Origin: Ailanthus altissimus
Lineage: Eukaryota; Streptophyta; Magnoliopsida; Sapindales; Simaroubaceae
Reading direction: 5' to 3'
NCBI GenBank assembly: GCA_946807835.1
Contig: OX327686.1
Coordinates: 2,542,001-2,606,000 of the forward strand
DNA length: 64,000 nucleotides
The notes under the pieces were generated by a model. It was not told the DNA's origin. It made no database searches and saw only the letters and a list, made by a program, of their open reading frames with translations. Positions 47,470-59,717 of this stretch are shown here, one piece after another. Position numbers and translations under genes: made by a program. Numbering within the stretch: the stretch's first letter is position 1; the number at the start of each line of letters is the position of its first letter.

Positions 47470-48165
47470 TTTGGGTTGAAAATGACCCCATCATTGTATA
47501 AATTAGAAAATATAGATTTCAATGATATAAATTTTGACTATTTTTTTCATCGAAGACCAATGGCCGACAATGGCCCATCGTCGAACGAATAGTGGTAAAG
47601 ACTATTATGTATTTATTTAATTAATAACTAATAATTATTTAACACGTGTCAAATTATATAACTATCTTCTTGCTAGGTTATAATATTGCCCTTTAATTGT
47701 CAAATCTAACGTAGTTGCCTAACGGAGATAGACAAAATTTGATCATTTAAAATAAATGAGCTAAATTTGGGTATTAGGCCAAATTATAGAGACAAAAATT
47801 TTCTTATCCTTAATGTATACCCTATATAAAGACCTTGAGTCTAAGTTCTTAGGCTGAGAGTAAAAGAGAAAGTGAAAAAAGAAAGACATAGAAGAGGAAA
47901 AAGTAAGTTTAGAGAGAGAAACTATCTAGAGAGAGAATGTGAGAGAACGTATTAAAAAAATCAATATAATTAATCTTTGTAATATATAGTGCATTTTTGT
48001 GTTTGAATGTTTTTTAATTTGAGAAAGTAGACATAGGTTTATAATAATCGAACTACTATAAATTTTGGCGTTCTTTCTTGTTTTTATTTTTATTATCAGT
48101 TAATTTTAAATATTTGATTATTTGAATCTTATATTGGACTGTGAATTTTCAACAAACATATTTGT
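47470..48165 (+). repeat. Probable copia LTR (plus strand)
   Basis: Starts near GGTTGAAAATGACCCC and ends near GAATTTTCAACA. It contains a CCTATATAAAGACCTTGAG TATA region near 47820, purine-rich GAGAGAG blocks, and AATCGAACTACTATAAATTTTGGCGTTC-type sequence seen in plant copia LTRs. No internal region adjoins it. The ends are approximate. Confidence 0.5.
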
Positions 48166-48400
48166 CCCCTTGATAGAATCATAAAAACCCCATTAATTTG
48201 TTTTATCAATTGAAAAGAGGTTTATAATAATCGAACTACTATAAATTTTGGCGTTCTTTCTTGTTTTTATTTTTATTATCAGTTTATTTTAAATATTTGA
48301 TTATTTGAATCTTATATTGGACTGTGAATTTTCAACAAACATATTTGTCCCCTTGATAGAATCATAAAAACCCCATTAATTTGTTTTATCAATTGAAAAG
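48035..48400. repeat. 183-bp tandem duplication
   Basis: 48035-48217 is repeated at 48218-48400 with, as far as I can see, a single base difference (GTTAATTTT against GTTTATTTT). It spans the end of the LTR-like segment and its flank, so it arose after that insertion. Confidence 0.93.
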
Positions 48401-49560
48401 ATGTGATTAACCTCTTAAAAGAGATGTTATGGCCACTATACCTTTTGTTAAATAGTTACATTACATAAAATTAGAACAAGATAATTTTATTTAACGACCG
48501 TTATAGTCTTAATTCATTAAATAAATTATATATAAGCATCCCTTCATTATGTGATTGCCTTCTAATTCAGCTTTTTTTGGGTTTTAATTTCACTCTAAGG
48601 ACATTATCGACTTTTGTGAAAATATCAGATACATTTGTAAATATGATATACCAAATTTAAGTAAGGACATTGTTGATATTTCGTCAAAATATATGTAGAC
48701 TCAATGTAATAAACTATGTTAAGTAAACTCATTAATGTGCATAAAGAATTAATAGTACATCTATCGAGGTCTGAGTTTAAATTCTCCTTCATAAAAAAGA
48801 AAAAAGAAAAGAAGTAAATTAAACATAGAACAAGTTAATCAATTGTTTTCCTCTTTACCTCACTAATAAAATAGAGCCATTGTTTCATTTTACGTTTATA
48901 AATTAACCATCGCATCTCCATCCCCATTTCTATTCCTAAAGAAGAGAGTGATTTGAGTTGTAGTTGCTGTATTTCATTGAGAGACAAGAAGTACATTTTT
49001 GCACAAGACTTGGTCCGTCATCAAATAGGAAAAAGTCTCCTAAATTATAGTCGTAACACACAGCCATACATTGTAGCAAACAGATGAGCGATAAATTTGT
49101 AATTATGATCCCTCGCCTTGCATATCGTGTGATTTTCTCCTTCGTAATTTCTACCTGTAAACAAACAAAATCAAAACAATTGTTTGTGTTGTTTTAGTGG
49201 TGCAAACCAGACAAATGATCTCTTCCAAGAGATCAGGAAGTAATCAGTAAGTCGTATATTAGCCTCCAGTTAAATGTGAAAACGGTCAGCTCATGATAAC
49301 AACTATCTCCAAGTTAATGATTTTTTTTCTCCTTTTTTGTTTTTGGTGGAATAAGAGAAAGCGCCTGTTGTTAGTCTAACAATTGGTCAGGAGCTTAGCT
49401 TTCATAAGTCTCAAAGACTCCAACCTTCCAACCTGTGAAGTGTTAAGCTGGAGAAGACAGGCTTGCAGTTGAGAATCACTATATGTAAATTGGGCAGGCT
49501 TGGAGACGAGTGAATTTTCGTTCTTCCTAATATAATCTGAGCTGCAGCATTTCATCTTTG
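48401..49560. other. Intergenic and 3' flank of the antiporter gene
   Basis: AT-rich. The last 90 or so bases before 49561 correspond to the CHX 3' untranslated region, as the copied flank at 4190-4277 also shows. No gene seen. Confidence 0.45.
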
Positions 49561-52427
49561 TCATTGAGTTATCTGCTGTTGTTGCACAACCAAAAGTGAA
49601 TATCTCCTAGGAAGATCTTCCGTAACAAGAAAATCGCCCACAATTCCAAGCTCTGGGAACTCTCTAAATGTGTTAAGACCTGATGTTTGCGGAGTTTCTA
49701 TATTATTTCTTCTTCCAACTATAATAATATCGTAGTTTCCTGCTATTGATCGGATCTTTGACAGTGTTTCCTTACCATCATTCACCATCTCCACTATATA
49801 TTTCATTCGTGAGTCCAAATTGTTTTCAGGCTTAACACTCTTCAGCACCTCGGAATCAAGCGCTTTCTCCCAATTGGTGCCTATCTCGTCGCTCTTAGCG
49901 ATGAAACGGATAACAGTTACAGTGATGCTGTCATTCTTGCTCATGCGCTTGGCCAAAGTCAATGCTTCTCGATCATCGCTACCTCCGAAAAAGATCAACA
50001 AGAATTCTTTGGAAACAAACCTGCGTAGAGAGCCACGGTCAATAAGAATCCCTACGGAGCAAGGTGCTCGGTCAAGGACACAGCAGTTGAGGGCTCTTCT
50101 TTGACTGTCATCCGATTCAAGAGATCCGTCGGTGAACCATTGTCGATGGAAGGGAAGCATTACAATGGATGCTAGCTTGTCAAGCGCCAGCATGCATATA
50201 TCCTCATCCATGAGTTTGGGTGGAGAGATTGCTGTGAATGGATGTACATATGCAGTTCCGCAGTTCTTTTCTTCAAACAGTTTAAAAGAAAGGATGACAT
50301 TCTCAGAGTAGGATCGGTTAGAGACGGTTTTTGTCTGCAATTTGTGGGAGATAAAGATGGGTGCAGTTCTACCGCGTAAATTTATTAGATGAAGGACATA
50401 AACAGCAACAGGGTCTCCTGTGATCGGACACGATGCTTGAAGTAAATTAATAATGGCAGGAATGTTATCCGGTCTGTAAATGCAAGCAAGAATCCGCAGC
50501 TCTCCACTGGCTCCTGAATGCATGATGTTTCTCTTCTGATAGCCTGCATACTTTCTTGAAGGATCGTAAAGGAATTTAACAGGGATTGGCACAATCATTG
50601 CAGTCACTAGAATTGTAACAATTAAGAGCCCAAACATTTGTTCGGTTATAGTCTGCAATTGATTAAGGAACAAAAATAGTAAAGGCATTAGCTATTATTT
50701 TGGATTCCAATAAGCACATTAATGCATAGATTAAGTGTGTATTTCATCGAAGAATGATATAAAATACCTCAACTTCTCTGCTGATGTTATAGTGGGATAT
50801 TTCAATGATGCCCTTGGAAATCATGATCACGGCAAATGCTAAAGCATCCCTTTTGGGTACTTTGCATAACAATAGAGGTATTAATGCAGCGAGAAATTTT
50901 GCCAAGATCACTAAGGCAACAATGCACACAGTACTCTTCATCAGATCGTCATCAAGTTTGATGCTTGGGAGATCAGCTCTCATCGAGACTGTGGCTACTA
51001 TAAGTGGGGTGAGCAGACCTGAGAGAAATGGATCGATTTTTTCAACAAGAGCGGAGCCTAGCGGCGGTCCATCTGGTACTCCCAAGCCAATAATAAACGG
51101 ACCAAAGAGGACATACTGACCAAAGATGTTAGATAAAAAGGCACTACTAATTGCGATCATGATTATATAGTGAATGTACAAGCTTTTGACGGGTTTTCCT
51201 TCGGGTGTTTGTTTAACAATCCAAAGCATTGCTGGCCTCAAGGCATAGACTACTGCAATGATATATGCCACCATCAATGCCAGGTTCCATAACGAAAATG
51301 ACTTGAATATACTTCCAAACCAGATAGAAAAACTTAAAACAATCAGACCAGTCATGCTACTGACCAATGAAGAAGACAATCCTAATCGGCCGAGTTCCGA
51401 GTTTGTAATCTTCAGATCATTAATGACGCAAGCAATGACAGGAAATGGGGTAAGAGAATGTGTTAAAACTACTGCAATGAGCTTCGACTTTTGATTGTTC
51501 TTTAACCCCCAATACGTGCCCACTTTTTCCATGGCTGCTAGGCCGACTACGAAAGGCATCACCACGGTCAGTATTCCAGTAAAAAATGACTTTTTCCCTG
51601 TTTTTGTGATCATGCCAACATCCATTTTAACTCCCATTATAAACGTGAACAAAATGTAACCTAATTTTGCTGCCAGATCAAGTATACCAAGATTAGTTTC
51701 TGAAAATAGGATGCCTCCGTAATGGGGATTCAGCGAGAGCACTACTTGTCGCAGGATCAAGCCAGCCTGCAGGGACAGAAACAATCACAATTTTTTAAGC
51801 ACAAATACTGCCAAACGAATTCATATATAACAATATTGTATCCAAAAACTGAAAATTGATCGTTCTTACAGAAATGACTTTTTTTTTTAACCCTCTAATC
51901 TCTGTGTGTGTTTATGCTCATCTTTTCCTTTTCAATAGATTGAAAAATAAAAATGATCACTGATGGAAATGTATCATGTTTATTGGTGTGAAAACAGGTA
52001 CAGGCATGGATGGCTTCTAACAAATTGAACGTGATTTTTCATGTTAGAATGCAGAAAATTGACCTAACATATCCTATCTTCATTAGCAATCAGAAATGGT
52101 GAATGAAACCAAGGTAATTAATCAGCATAGGCCGATAAAAAAATTTTGGGATAGAAGAGACCATACAAGAATCTGAGAAGCAAACATTGGAATTCCTATG
52201 CGCTTGAGAAAATAATGAGAAGCTTGTGTCACATAGAAAACTGCAATGAACTGCAACTCAAGACGCGGAAACGTTGCCTCCAAGGGATGACGTCTGTTCT
52301 TCTCAATGGCCTGCCAAACGCCATTTGAATTAACAAATGGGGGTATGGGGATGCAAAATCTTCTGCTCATACTCACACTATACGTGTCATTTGCGTCATG
52401 CAAAAAGCCCAGGCCTGTTGTTGTCAT
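49561..52427 (-). CDS. CHX-family cation/H+ antiporter
   Basis: Three exons on the minus strand: 52427-52167, 51766-50768 and 50652-49561, all GT/AG and phase 0, giving 783 residues. I chose the ATG at 52427 (MTTTGLGFLHD) because CHX proteins have a short N-terminus before the first helix; an upstream in-frame ATG at 52565 is possible. Residues about 50-430 form a dozen hydrophobic helices of the Na/H-exchanger fold, with GPFIIGLGVPDGPPLGSALV and SKGIIEIS near the end. The hydrophilic C-terminal half has the CHX pattern LYDPSRKYAGYQKRNIMH and SGELRILACIYRPDNIPAII. Relatives move K+ or other monovalent cations in endomembranes or plasma membrane. The subclass (CHX3/4/15-like) is uncertain. Confidence 0.93.
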
Positions 52428-52569
52428 TTTCCAGCCTGATGCCGGAGCTGGACGACCTCTCGGCGGCAGGCTGCCTTTGCGTGCCCTCCTCTGAAAAGGG
52501 AACTCAAGAAGGGAGAAATGAGAAAGGAGGAAGGATGATAATGGAAAGCTAATGTGCATCCTCAAAGGT

Positions 52570-53690
52570 GGTAAAAAGTTTTGGCTTAGGTATTTGTTGG
52601 GTCAAGGCTGAGTTGTTTTCCATTTTTTCTTAGAAATATTCTTTCGTAATAACATTTCACATATGACTTAAAATCAGGTGTCTATCTACATTTCAAAAAA
52701 TAAATAATAAAAAAAATAAAATAATCACGTGTCTATCTGGATTATAGCAGAATGTTAATGGCTCAAATTTTACCATGTCAACATTTACATCTGTAAAATA
52801 TCATTACTCTTGATCTTCTGCAAAAAGTTTGACTAATTAAGTGGACTCTTTTGTATCATTTGATTCATAATTACATACAAATTCCAAATAAGCTATTTAT
52901 GATAAGTAAAGTTGTATACTAATTTTATATTATTATTACATTAATAGGATTAATTAGTGCCGCGTCTAAATGTAGCATACTCGTTTATGATTAATGCTGT
53001 TAAATATAAACATTGTGATACTGTTTTATCATCCGGTATTCTTATTTTAGCTTTTAATTATTCTCTGCATATATTGTATTATCATCCACATGAAATTAGG
53101 GAGACATTTAAATAATATTTCTAAAATAAAAAGAAATTCATAAGAAACAAGCCCTAGATAATCCCATTTCACAACCTTTGTATAGTATAAGGGGTATAGT
53201 TAAAAGACTATCTCTACTAATATGGATGATGTGAAACTTGTGATAATGACATAATAAAGAATTTGTAATGCATATTTTCTCCAATTAATGGAAGTTTTGA
53301 GTAAGGGTGAGAAAAAAAAAATTAGAAAAATCGGATCAATCTAAACTGAACAGGTAGGTTCAATTTGCTTTTTATACTTTAAAAAATCATCTGGTCTTAT
53401 AATTCAAATAATCGATTAGTCTGGTTCAGTTATACATATAATTAGAATTGAATTGAAAAAAATTATTTTTTGTAATTATTAATATTTTATAATTTAAATA
53501 TAAGAAATAAATGTATTTTAGTTCAAAAACTAGTTTTAGTTGGTAGTGGAGGTAATAGCTCTCTTTGGTCCTTGGTTCGAATTCAACAGGTTAGTTTTTT
53601 TAATTATTAATATTTTAAAATTTAAATATCATATATATAAATGTGCTTTGATTTTAAAAAAAAAACATTAGCTCAGTTGGTAGAGTGAAA
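52570..53690. other. Upstream region of the antiporter and AT-rich intergenic sequence
   Basis: No gene seen. Two short tRNA-like pieces lie at about 53535-53590 (GGTTCGAATTC box B) and 53670-53690 (TAGCTCAGTTGGTAGAG box A), too incomplete to be tRNA genes. Confidence 0.4.
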
Positions 53691-53694
53691 GAAT

Positions 53695-54980
53695 TAATAG
53701 CCCTAATGTGAAGGAGAATGTTCTTCTTCAAGGAATTCTTAAAGGTAGACTCTATTAGTTGGTTACTTCTAAATTAGCTGGAAAGTTCATAACTCAAAGC
53801 ACTGCTTCATTCATCAAGTCAAAACATATTTCCGTTTTTGATTTCAATTCAAAAGTCTCCTTGTTTGTTGATTGTAACATAAATAATTCAATGTCGGATA
53901 AATCTGATGTGATCAGCCATTTTTTCTATAAAAATCAAGACAAATGTAGATATTGATGTATTGTATAAAAGATTTGGTCATCTAAATTAAGAAACACTGA
54001 AATGTATTCTTACAAGTTGTAATATGCATACTTCAATGGATAGATATTTGTTAAATAATATTTGTTCGTCTTGTGCATATGGCAAAAATCACAAATTACA
54101 TTTTGGCATGTCTAAAACAAAAACTTCACAACCTTTGGAAGTCATACATGCATATGTTTATGGTCCTGCCAATGTATTATTAGGGGATAGTTATAGGTAA
54201 TATTTGTGTTTGGTAGATGATTACACTAGGTTCACCAGGGTGTTTCCCTTACAACAAAAATCTCAAGTACTAGACACATTCAAAACCTTCCAAATTCACA
54301 TAGAAAGACTACTAGATAGAAAAACAAAGGTGTTTCAATCATATTATGGAGAAGAATTCATAAGTCTAGGAAAATACATGAAAAATGGTATAATACATAA
54401 ATTTTCTTGCCATTATACACACTATCAGAATGGAAGGGTAAAAGAAAACATAGGCATATAGTAGAGACTGGCCTTGCTCTACTTTCTTATAATGGCATGC
54501 CTTTGAAATACAGGTAGTATACATTTAGCACAACAACTTTCCTAATCAATAGGTTACCTTCTAACATTCTAAAAAATAAAACACCCATTGAGTTACTTTT
54601 CAATAGAAAACCAAATCACACCTTCTTGAAAGTATTTGGTTGTATTTGTTATCCACATTTAAGACCTTTGAAAAAACAAAAATTAGATTATCACACTGAA
54701 AAATGTACTTTTTTGGGATATAGTAGTCAGTACAAAAGATATCATTATATGACCTCAAAGGAAAAGTTTTATATATCAAAACATGTTATATTTGAAGAGT
54801 TTGATTTTCCTTTTTTATCTGATAAGTCATTTACTGATTCGAATATCACATCATCTACAATTACTCATAATTGCTCATGTAACACTCAATTCACTTTGTT
54901 TCTCTATGATTCTACTATAACCTGTTCTCCAAGTATAGAAAGCAACTCACATATAGCAATTCCAGCCCAATCTGAATAGA
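53695..54980 (+). pseudogene. Ty1/copia integrase relic
   Basis: Frames interrupted by stops give a pre-integrase start (VLLQGILKGRLY near 53720), a zinc-finger stretch (FGH, then CSSCAYGKNHKLHF near 54070), the catalytic start CLVDDYTRFTRVFPL near 54204, and FQSYYGEEF near 54335, where the second catalytic aspartate is replaced. NGRVKEN lies near 54430. The typical downstream blocks VFGCICYPHLRPLKKQKLDY and TFLGYSSQYKRYHY follow (54630-54740), then YISKHVIFEE. No RT follows. It is a dead internal fragment. Confidence 0.9.
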
Positions 54981-57020
54981 CACAAAGTAATCAATACACA
55001 AACATTACCCTCTCACCAACAGATCATAGCCAAAATAATTATACACAACCGCAATACTAACCAAATGAGTGGCACTTGAAAGGTAGAAAGAAAAAAAACC
55101 CAGACTCTTGCCAAACGAGATTCTCATTCTTTTTTCCAAGCCTAATTATTGAACCTATGCTCTACTCAATCTCAAGTACTCGTATATGCTACCTTCCTTG
55201 ATCGACCCAAAATATATTATCTGTTGTCGTGAATTCACTACACGAACATGTAACATATGAAATATAAATGAGATCCCTTGTATAAGTATGTTATTTCAAT
55301 CAATCCATGCTATCCGCAACACATGCATATTTTACCCATTACACAAGGTTATTCAATTTTATTTAATTCAAGACAAGAAAGGGTAGAAACGCTTTAAATA
55401 AACTACAATGGACTTATTATTTAGAGAGCCGCATAGACCCTCAATTTTGTTTAGAAACAATAAGATACAAACCTTGAAATAGAAACATCAAAAGCCACTT
55501 TGCAAAATACAGTACAAGTCAGGACTGGGCAAATTTGGATTCGATTCGGTTCGGGCTTGAACCTTGGATCTTAATCTTGATCCTCCTCATTCTTCTGTTG
55601 TTGTTGTTGATGATGAAGTTTTGGCCTTTCTGTGCACTTTTAAATCTAGAGGTGGAGGAGGTGGCATTGCACTTCATGCATTTCCTTGGTTCTTTCTCTT
55701 ATTAGACAAAAATGTAGCACTTTCTCTTTCTTGACTACCAATGATGAGAATACGTAGTGGTAGTTGTGTTTCCAATTCAAGCTCATTACATTTAGGTAAG
55801 CTCCTCGAACTCAAATTTGAATCTCCACTCATCGAAAAATAAATATAGTTCAAAGCATAAAAAATTAAAAATGTATGAGATTATAAGCCTATTTATAGTA
55901 GATTAGTTACAAGCCTACTCAATAAAGCAAATAACCCAAATCCTAATAAAACTACAATATAATAATTAACAAACTTTTTTTTATTAATAAGACAAGTTTT
56001 ACTAAAATAATAAATTATATAATAGACTTAAGTAAGAATAAATTATAATAACATGAGAATTTTTATTTGGACATTTTATTAAGCATTTGATGTGCTTAAC
56101 AATTTATTAACTTTCTTTTTATAATTTTTTTTACATACACTTCCTCAATCATCACAAAGTCACAATGCCATTTTATTTCTCAAATAGATCATGGTCAATC
56201 AATTTCATATACAAAATTACAAAAGTAGTGCATTTTTGCATTACAACTTAATATTATTAAATCAAATTAAAAAAATACAACAACATTATTAGAAAAATTA
56301 AATTCTATCTAACTTAAGAGTTTGAAGATTATTGCTATGCAAAACAAATAATTCATTAAATCTAACTGTTACTACTAATTTAATTTATTATTTTGTAAAT
56401 ATGAAAAAAAAAAAACACAAGTCACAAATAGTCAAACACAACAATTATTTTATAGGTAGTGTTTGGACCTTTGCTGGAGTAGCAGGAGCGAAGAGCTAAT
56501 CACAACAATTAAAAACACCGTCATTGTGAATTTGTGAGGGTTTGGAAGAGCCAAAAATGCAAAAACTTGATGTTTAAATCGAAATCAACATTTAGAGGTC
56601 AGAAAAACCATTCTTAATTAATTTTTGCATTTGATCTTTATGAATTTATGTTAAATTTGCATAAAAGATCATGTTTAAGGTTTCCTACAATTGGTATTAG
56701 AGCATGTATGCCTATGCCTTGAATATTTACAATATGAAAAATATATTCTTTATTATGGCCGAATTTGATTTGATTTAAAAATTATTATTTTAACATTGCA
56801 TGATGCAAATGATATTAGAAATCATTAGAAAACTAAATTGTGAGTATTTTGCAATTTGAAACATCAAAATCGGAGCTAAAATGAGGGAGATATGGTCAAA
56901 TTTTAGAAATGGGTCCAACGGGTCTGTAACTTTTACCGGGTTGAAGATGACTGGTGAATTTCATTCAGCCTCTCCTAGTTTTATAAATTATATTTTGACC
57001 TTAAAATGTATAGGTATTAT
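54981..57020. other. Repeat-derived non-coding sequence with a primer-site relic
   Basis: TGGTATTAGAGC at 56691-56702, two bases after a CA, looks like a mutated tRNA-Met primer binding site, so the sequence to its left is probably the end of an LTR. A short minus-strand frame (55832 to about 55677, 52 codons, MSGDSNLSSRSLP) has no recognised domain. The rest is AT-rich. Confidence 0.45.
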
Positions 57021-59717
57021 TGTTAGGATTTGTGCTTACGTGCCATCCCATTATGTATAAATATATAATGATAATATTTATACAATTATCATTTCTAATA
57101 AAATTGTTAATATTATTTATTATTAAATGGTAAGATGCTTGTAATGTGTCGGACATTGTATGATCTGAAGGAGTTCATATCTAGTATAAAAGAGTTTAAA
57201 TCAGTGCTAAGAGTTAGCAACGTTAATAGTTAAAAGTATTAAGAGTTAGTGGTGCTAAGAGTTAGCATGTTGTTAGAGTTAGCGAAATTTAAGGAGTTAG
57301 AGTCTTGTCTGAAATGAGACAATGACCTGAGAATATATTAGTAATGACATAGCTGCAAAGAGTTGCAAATGGTGCTAGAAAATATTATTATGCAAGTATG
57401 TTTTTAAATACTATATTCTTGATTTAATTTCATTGATATTGGTGGAACCTTTTAATATAGATTAGTGTATGTCTATATCTGGATGGTTCAGATAGTTATT
57501 CTTAGCAAACTATGAGCTTAGTGGAAGCTCGTATAGAGATACGGGTATTCAGTAAGAACTAGATATTGAACAGACTCACGAGAACCTCCAAGAGACATCT
57601 CATAAAGCCGTCAATAGAAGGTTTTTCGAGTTGAGTAGTATTTGTGGTCCTTTGACTTGAGCGCAATGGTGGGCTTATGAGTGATCCACCATGATTTAGT
57701 TCCATACATGTCAGAAACCTTTCATGGTCTGATCACTGGGTGTCACTAGGTATGGTTCGATGTTTAATGGAGTCTGGTATGCGTCGATATGAGATTCATC
57801 AGCTTATATGAGTGGGTTATATATCTCGATGCTCTAAGATTGTATTTCAGAAAGTCTTGTGGCCATAAACATAAACCTCAAAAAATATATTTCAAAGGAA
57901 TAAACAATATCACAAAAATGTTTATGGATATTGTTTAACAAAATATAAATCTGGAGATAAGTTCATGGTTAAGAAAATAGAGATTTGACGGTGATGATCT
58001 ATATCTTTGCTCTTCAAGGATATTAATGATAAAAGGATTATACGAATATGCAATAACCTCAACTTGCATGGTCTAACAGGCTAATTTGTAATATCCGTAA
58101 CGTGTGTGTGGGACATCGTTTACAGACGTATGGATAAGCCCCATATGACAAATCAGACATGGACCTAAAGAGTCTCACAATATGAAGTATACTTGTTGCG
58201 TACTAGGGTAGCGGATTAAATTGAATAATTCGATCCAATAAATTCTAGCAAAATAGAATAATTATTTCGGGATCCCTCGGGATATGCATTTGTCAAGATT
58301 TAACTGTTAAGTACATCATTAAATTAATTAATAAGAGTTGTTAACCAATAAGATGGTGACAAATAACAAAATCTAAGCCCTTCATTTTGTATCATGATAT
58401 ATCTATAAAATAATGCAAAAATAGTTTTGTTTTATTTTATAATATTATTATATACATTTAATCTACTAAACATTATCGTATAATTTAGTTGTATTAATTT
58501 TGTTTAATAGAATTAAATAATTTGTCATTATGAATAGTGGAGACATATTTTATTTAATGGTATTATTGTAGGCCATTAAATGAATTTGTATTCATTTGTT
58601 TCAAATTGGTGGTCGACCATCTCTTTGATAATGGAGGAAACACTTCTTAAAATATTGGTAATGGTTTAAGCATTAATTAAGTAGAGGGACTTAAGCTTAT
58701 TAATAATAAAATTGAGTGGCAGATTAACTACAATGATGGTAGGGAGAGCATTTGATATTGCTTGGCCATCATTTGAGAAAACAAGAATTGAATGAATTGA
58801 ATTCATTCTAGCAAGATGTAGGATTCGGCTAAGGAAGAAAAGAGAGAGTTTTGGATTTTGTTCTTTCAAGTGCTAGAAAAATAAATAAACTTCTCTTTAT
58901 CTCATTCTCTAATGGATGACTTAAAATGAGTAAAAGAAATGGAGAAAGAGAGATATAATTTGAGACAAGAGTTGTGCTAAAATTAATTATCCTATAGAAA
59001 TTGTTTCCATCTATTATACAAGAGTTGTATGTAAATATTTACCATCTCCATTTAAGAAACAACTATTTATATTCAAAGAGTTTGAATACATATTGTTGAA
59101 AATTATAAAACATAGCTACCATTCTAGCTCCGTAATCCCACCAAACCGTTATGAACTAGAATTGTTCAACAATATACTTCAAGGTGAGCTCTTCGCTTGG
59201 ATTGTTGGAGGACTTGAAGATTTTGTAAAGTTACATTCATTAGGTAAGTGTTCTTTACATTTTAATTTAAATACACAATTATTCATTATGTATATTTTGT
59301 ATAATAGTTATACTTGAGCATATATGTGATATATATGGTTAATTGTTAAATTGAGTATATTTGTTAATATAATTCCGTTGTGTGTAGTAATTTTTGAAGT
59401 TATGTATATACTCGTATGTCACACACTTGATTTCTAATAATTATCACTAAGGCCCCTCATCTTTTAAATAATTACAGTTTAACCTGAAGACTTTCAATAA
59501 TTTTAAAATAGGACCCTTATATTATTATATATTTTCTTTTAACTCCTCCAGATTTAGATAATTACAAATTATCTATAAAACTTTATGATATTTACGAATA
59601 GGTCGTAACTTGATATATACTTTATTTTATGTAGTTTATATCATTATATTCTACATGTTGATTTTGCATGCATAATTTATCATTTTTTTTTATTATGCAT
59701 ACAATTTGAATTTGTGT
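57021..59717 (+). other. LTR-like non-coding sequence before the second long repeat
   Basis: Begins TGTTAGGATTTGTGC, a common start of plant copia LTRs, and continues for over 2 kb without coding capacity, including a TTCAAGGTGAGCTCTTCGC segment near 59177 typical of LTR/leader regions. It may be the 5' LTR and leader of the copia relic at 60.3-63.5 kb, but I found no matching 3' LTR. Confidence 0.45.

Noticed and set aside
52122..52565. 147-codon reading of antiporter exon 1 running into the intron
   Set aside because: The splice donor at 52166 joins cleanly to exon 2; the extra 3' codons are intronic and the extra N-terminus does not resemble CHX proteins.
53670..53690. tRNA gene (TAGCTCAGTTGGTAGAG)
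   Set aside because: Only a box-A-like piece; the following sequence is copia coding remnant and no anticodon or acceptor stem can be formed.
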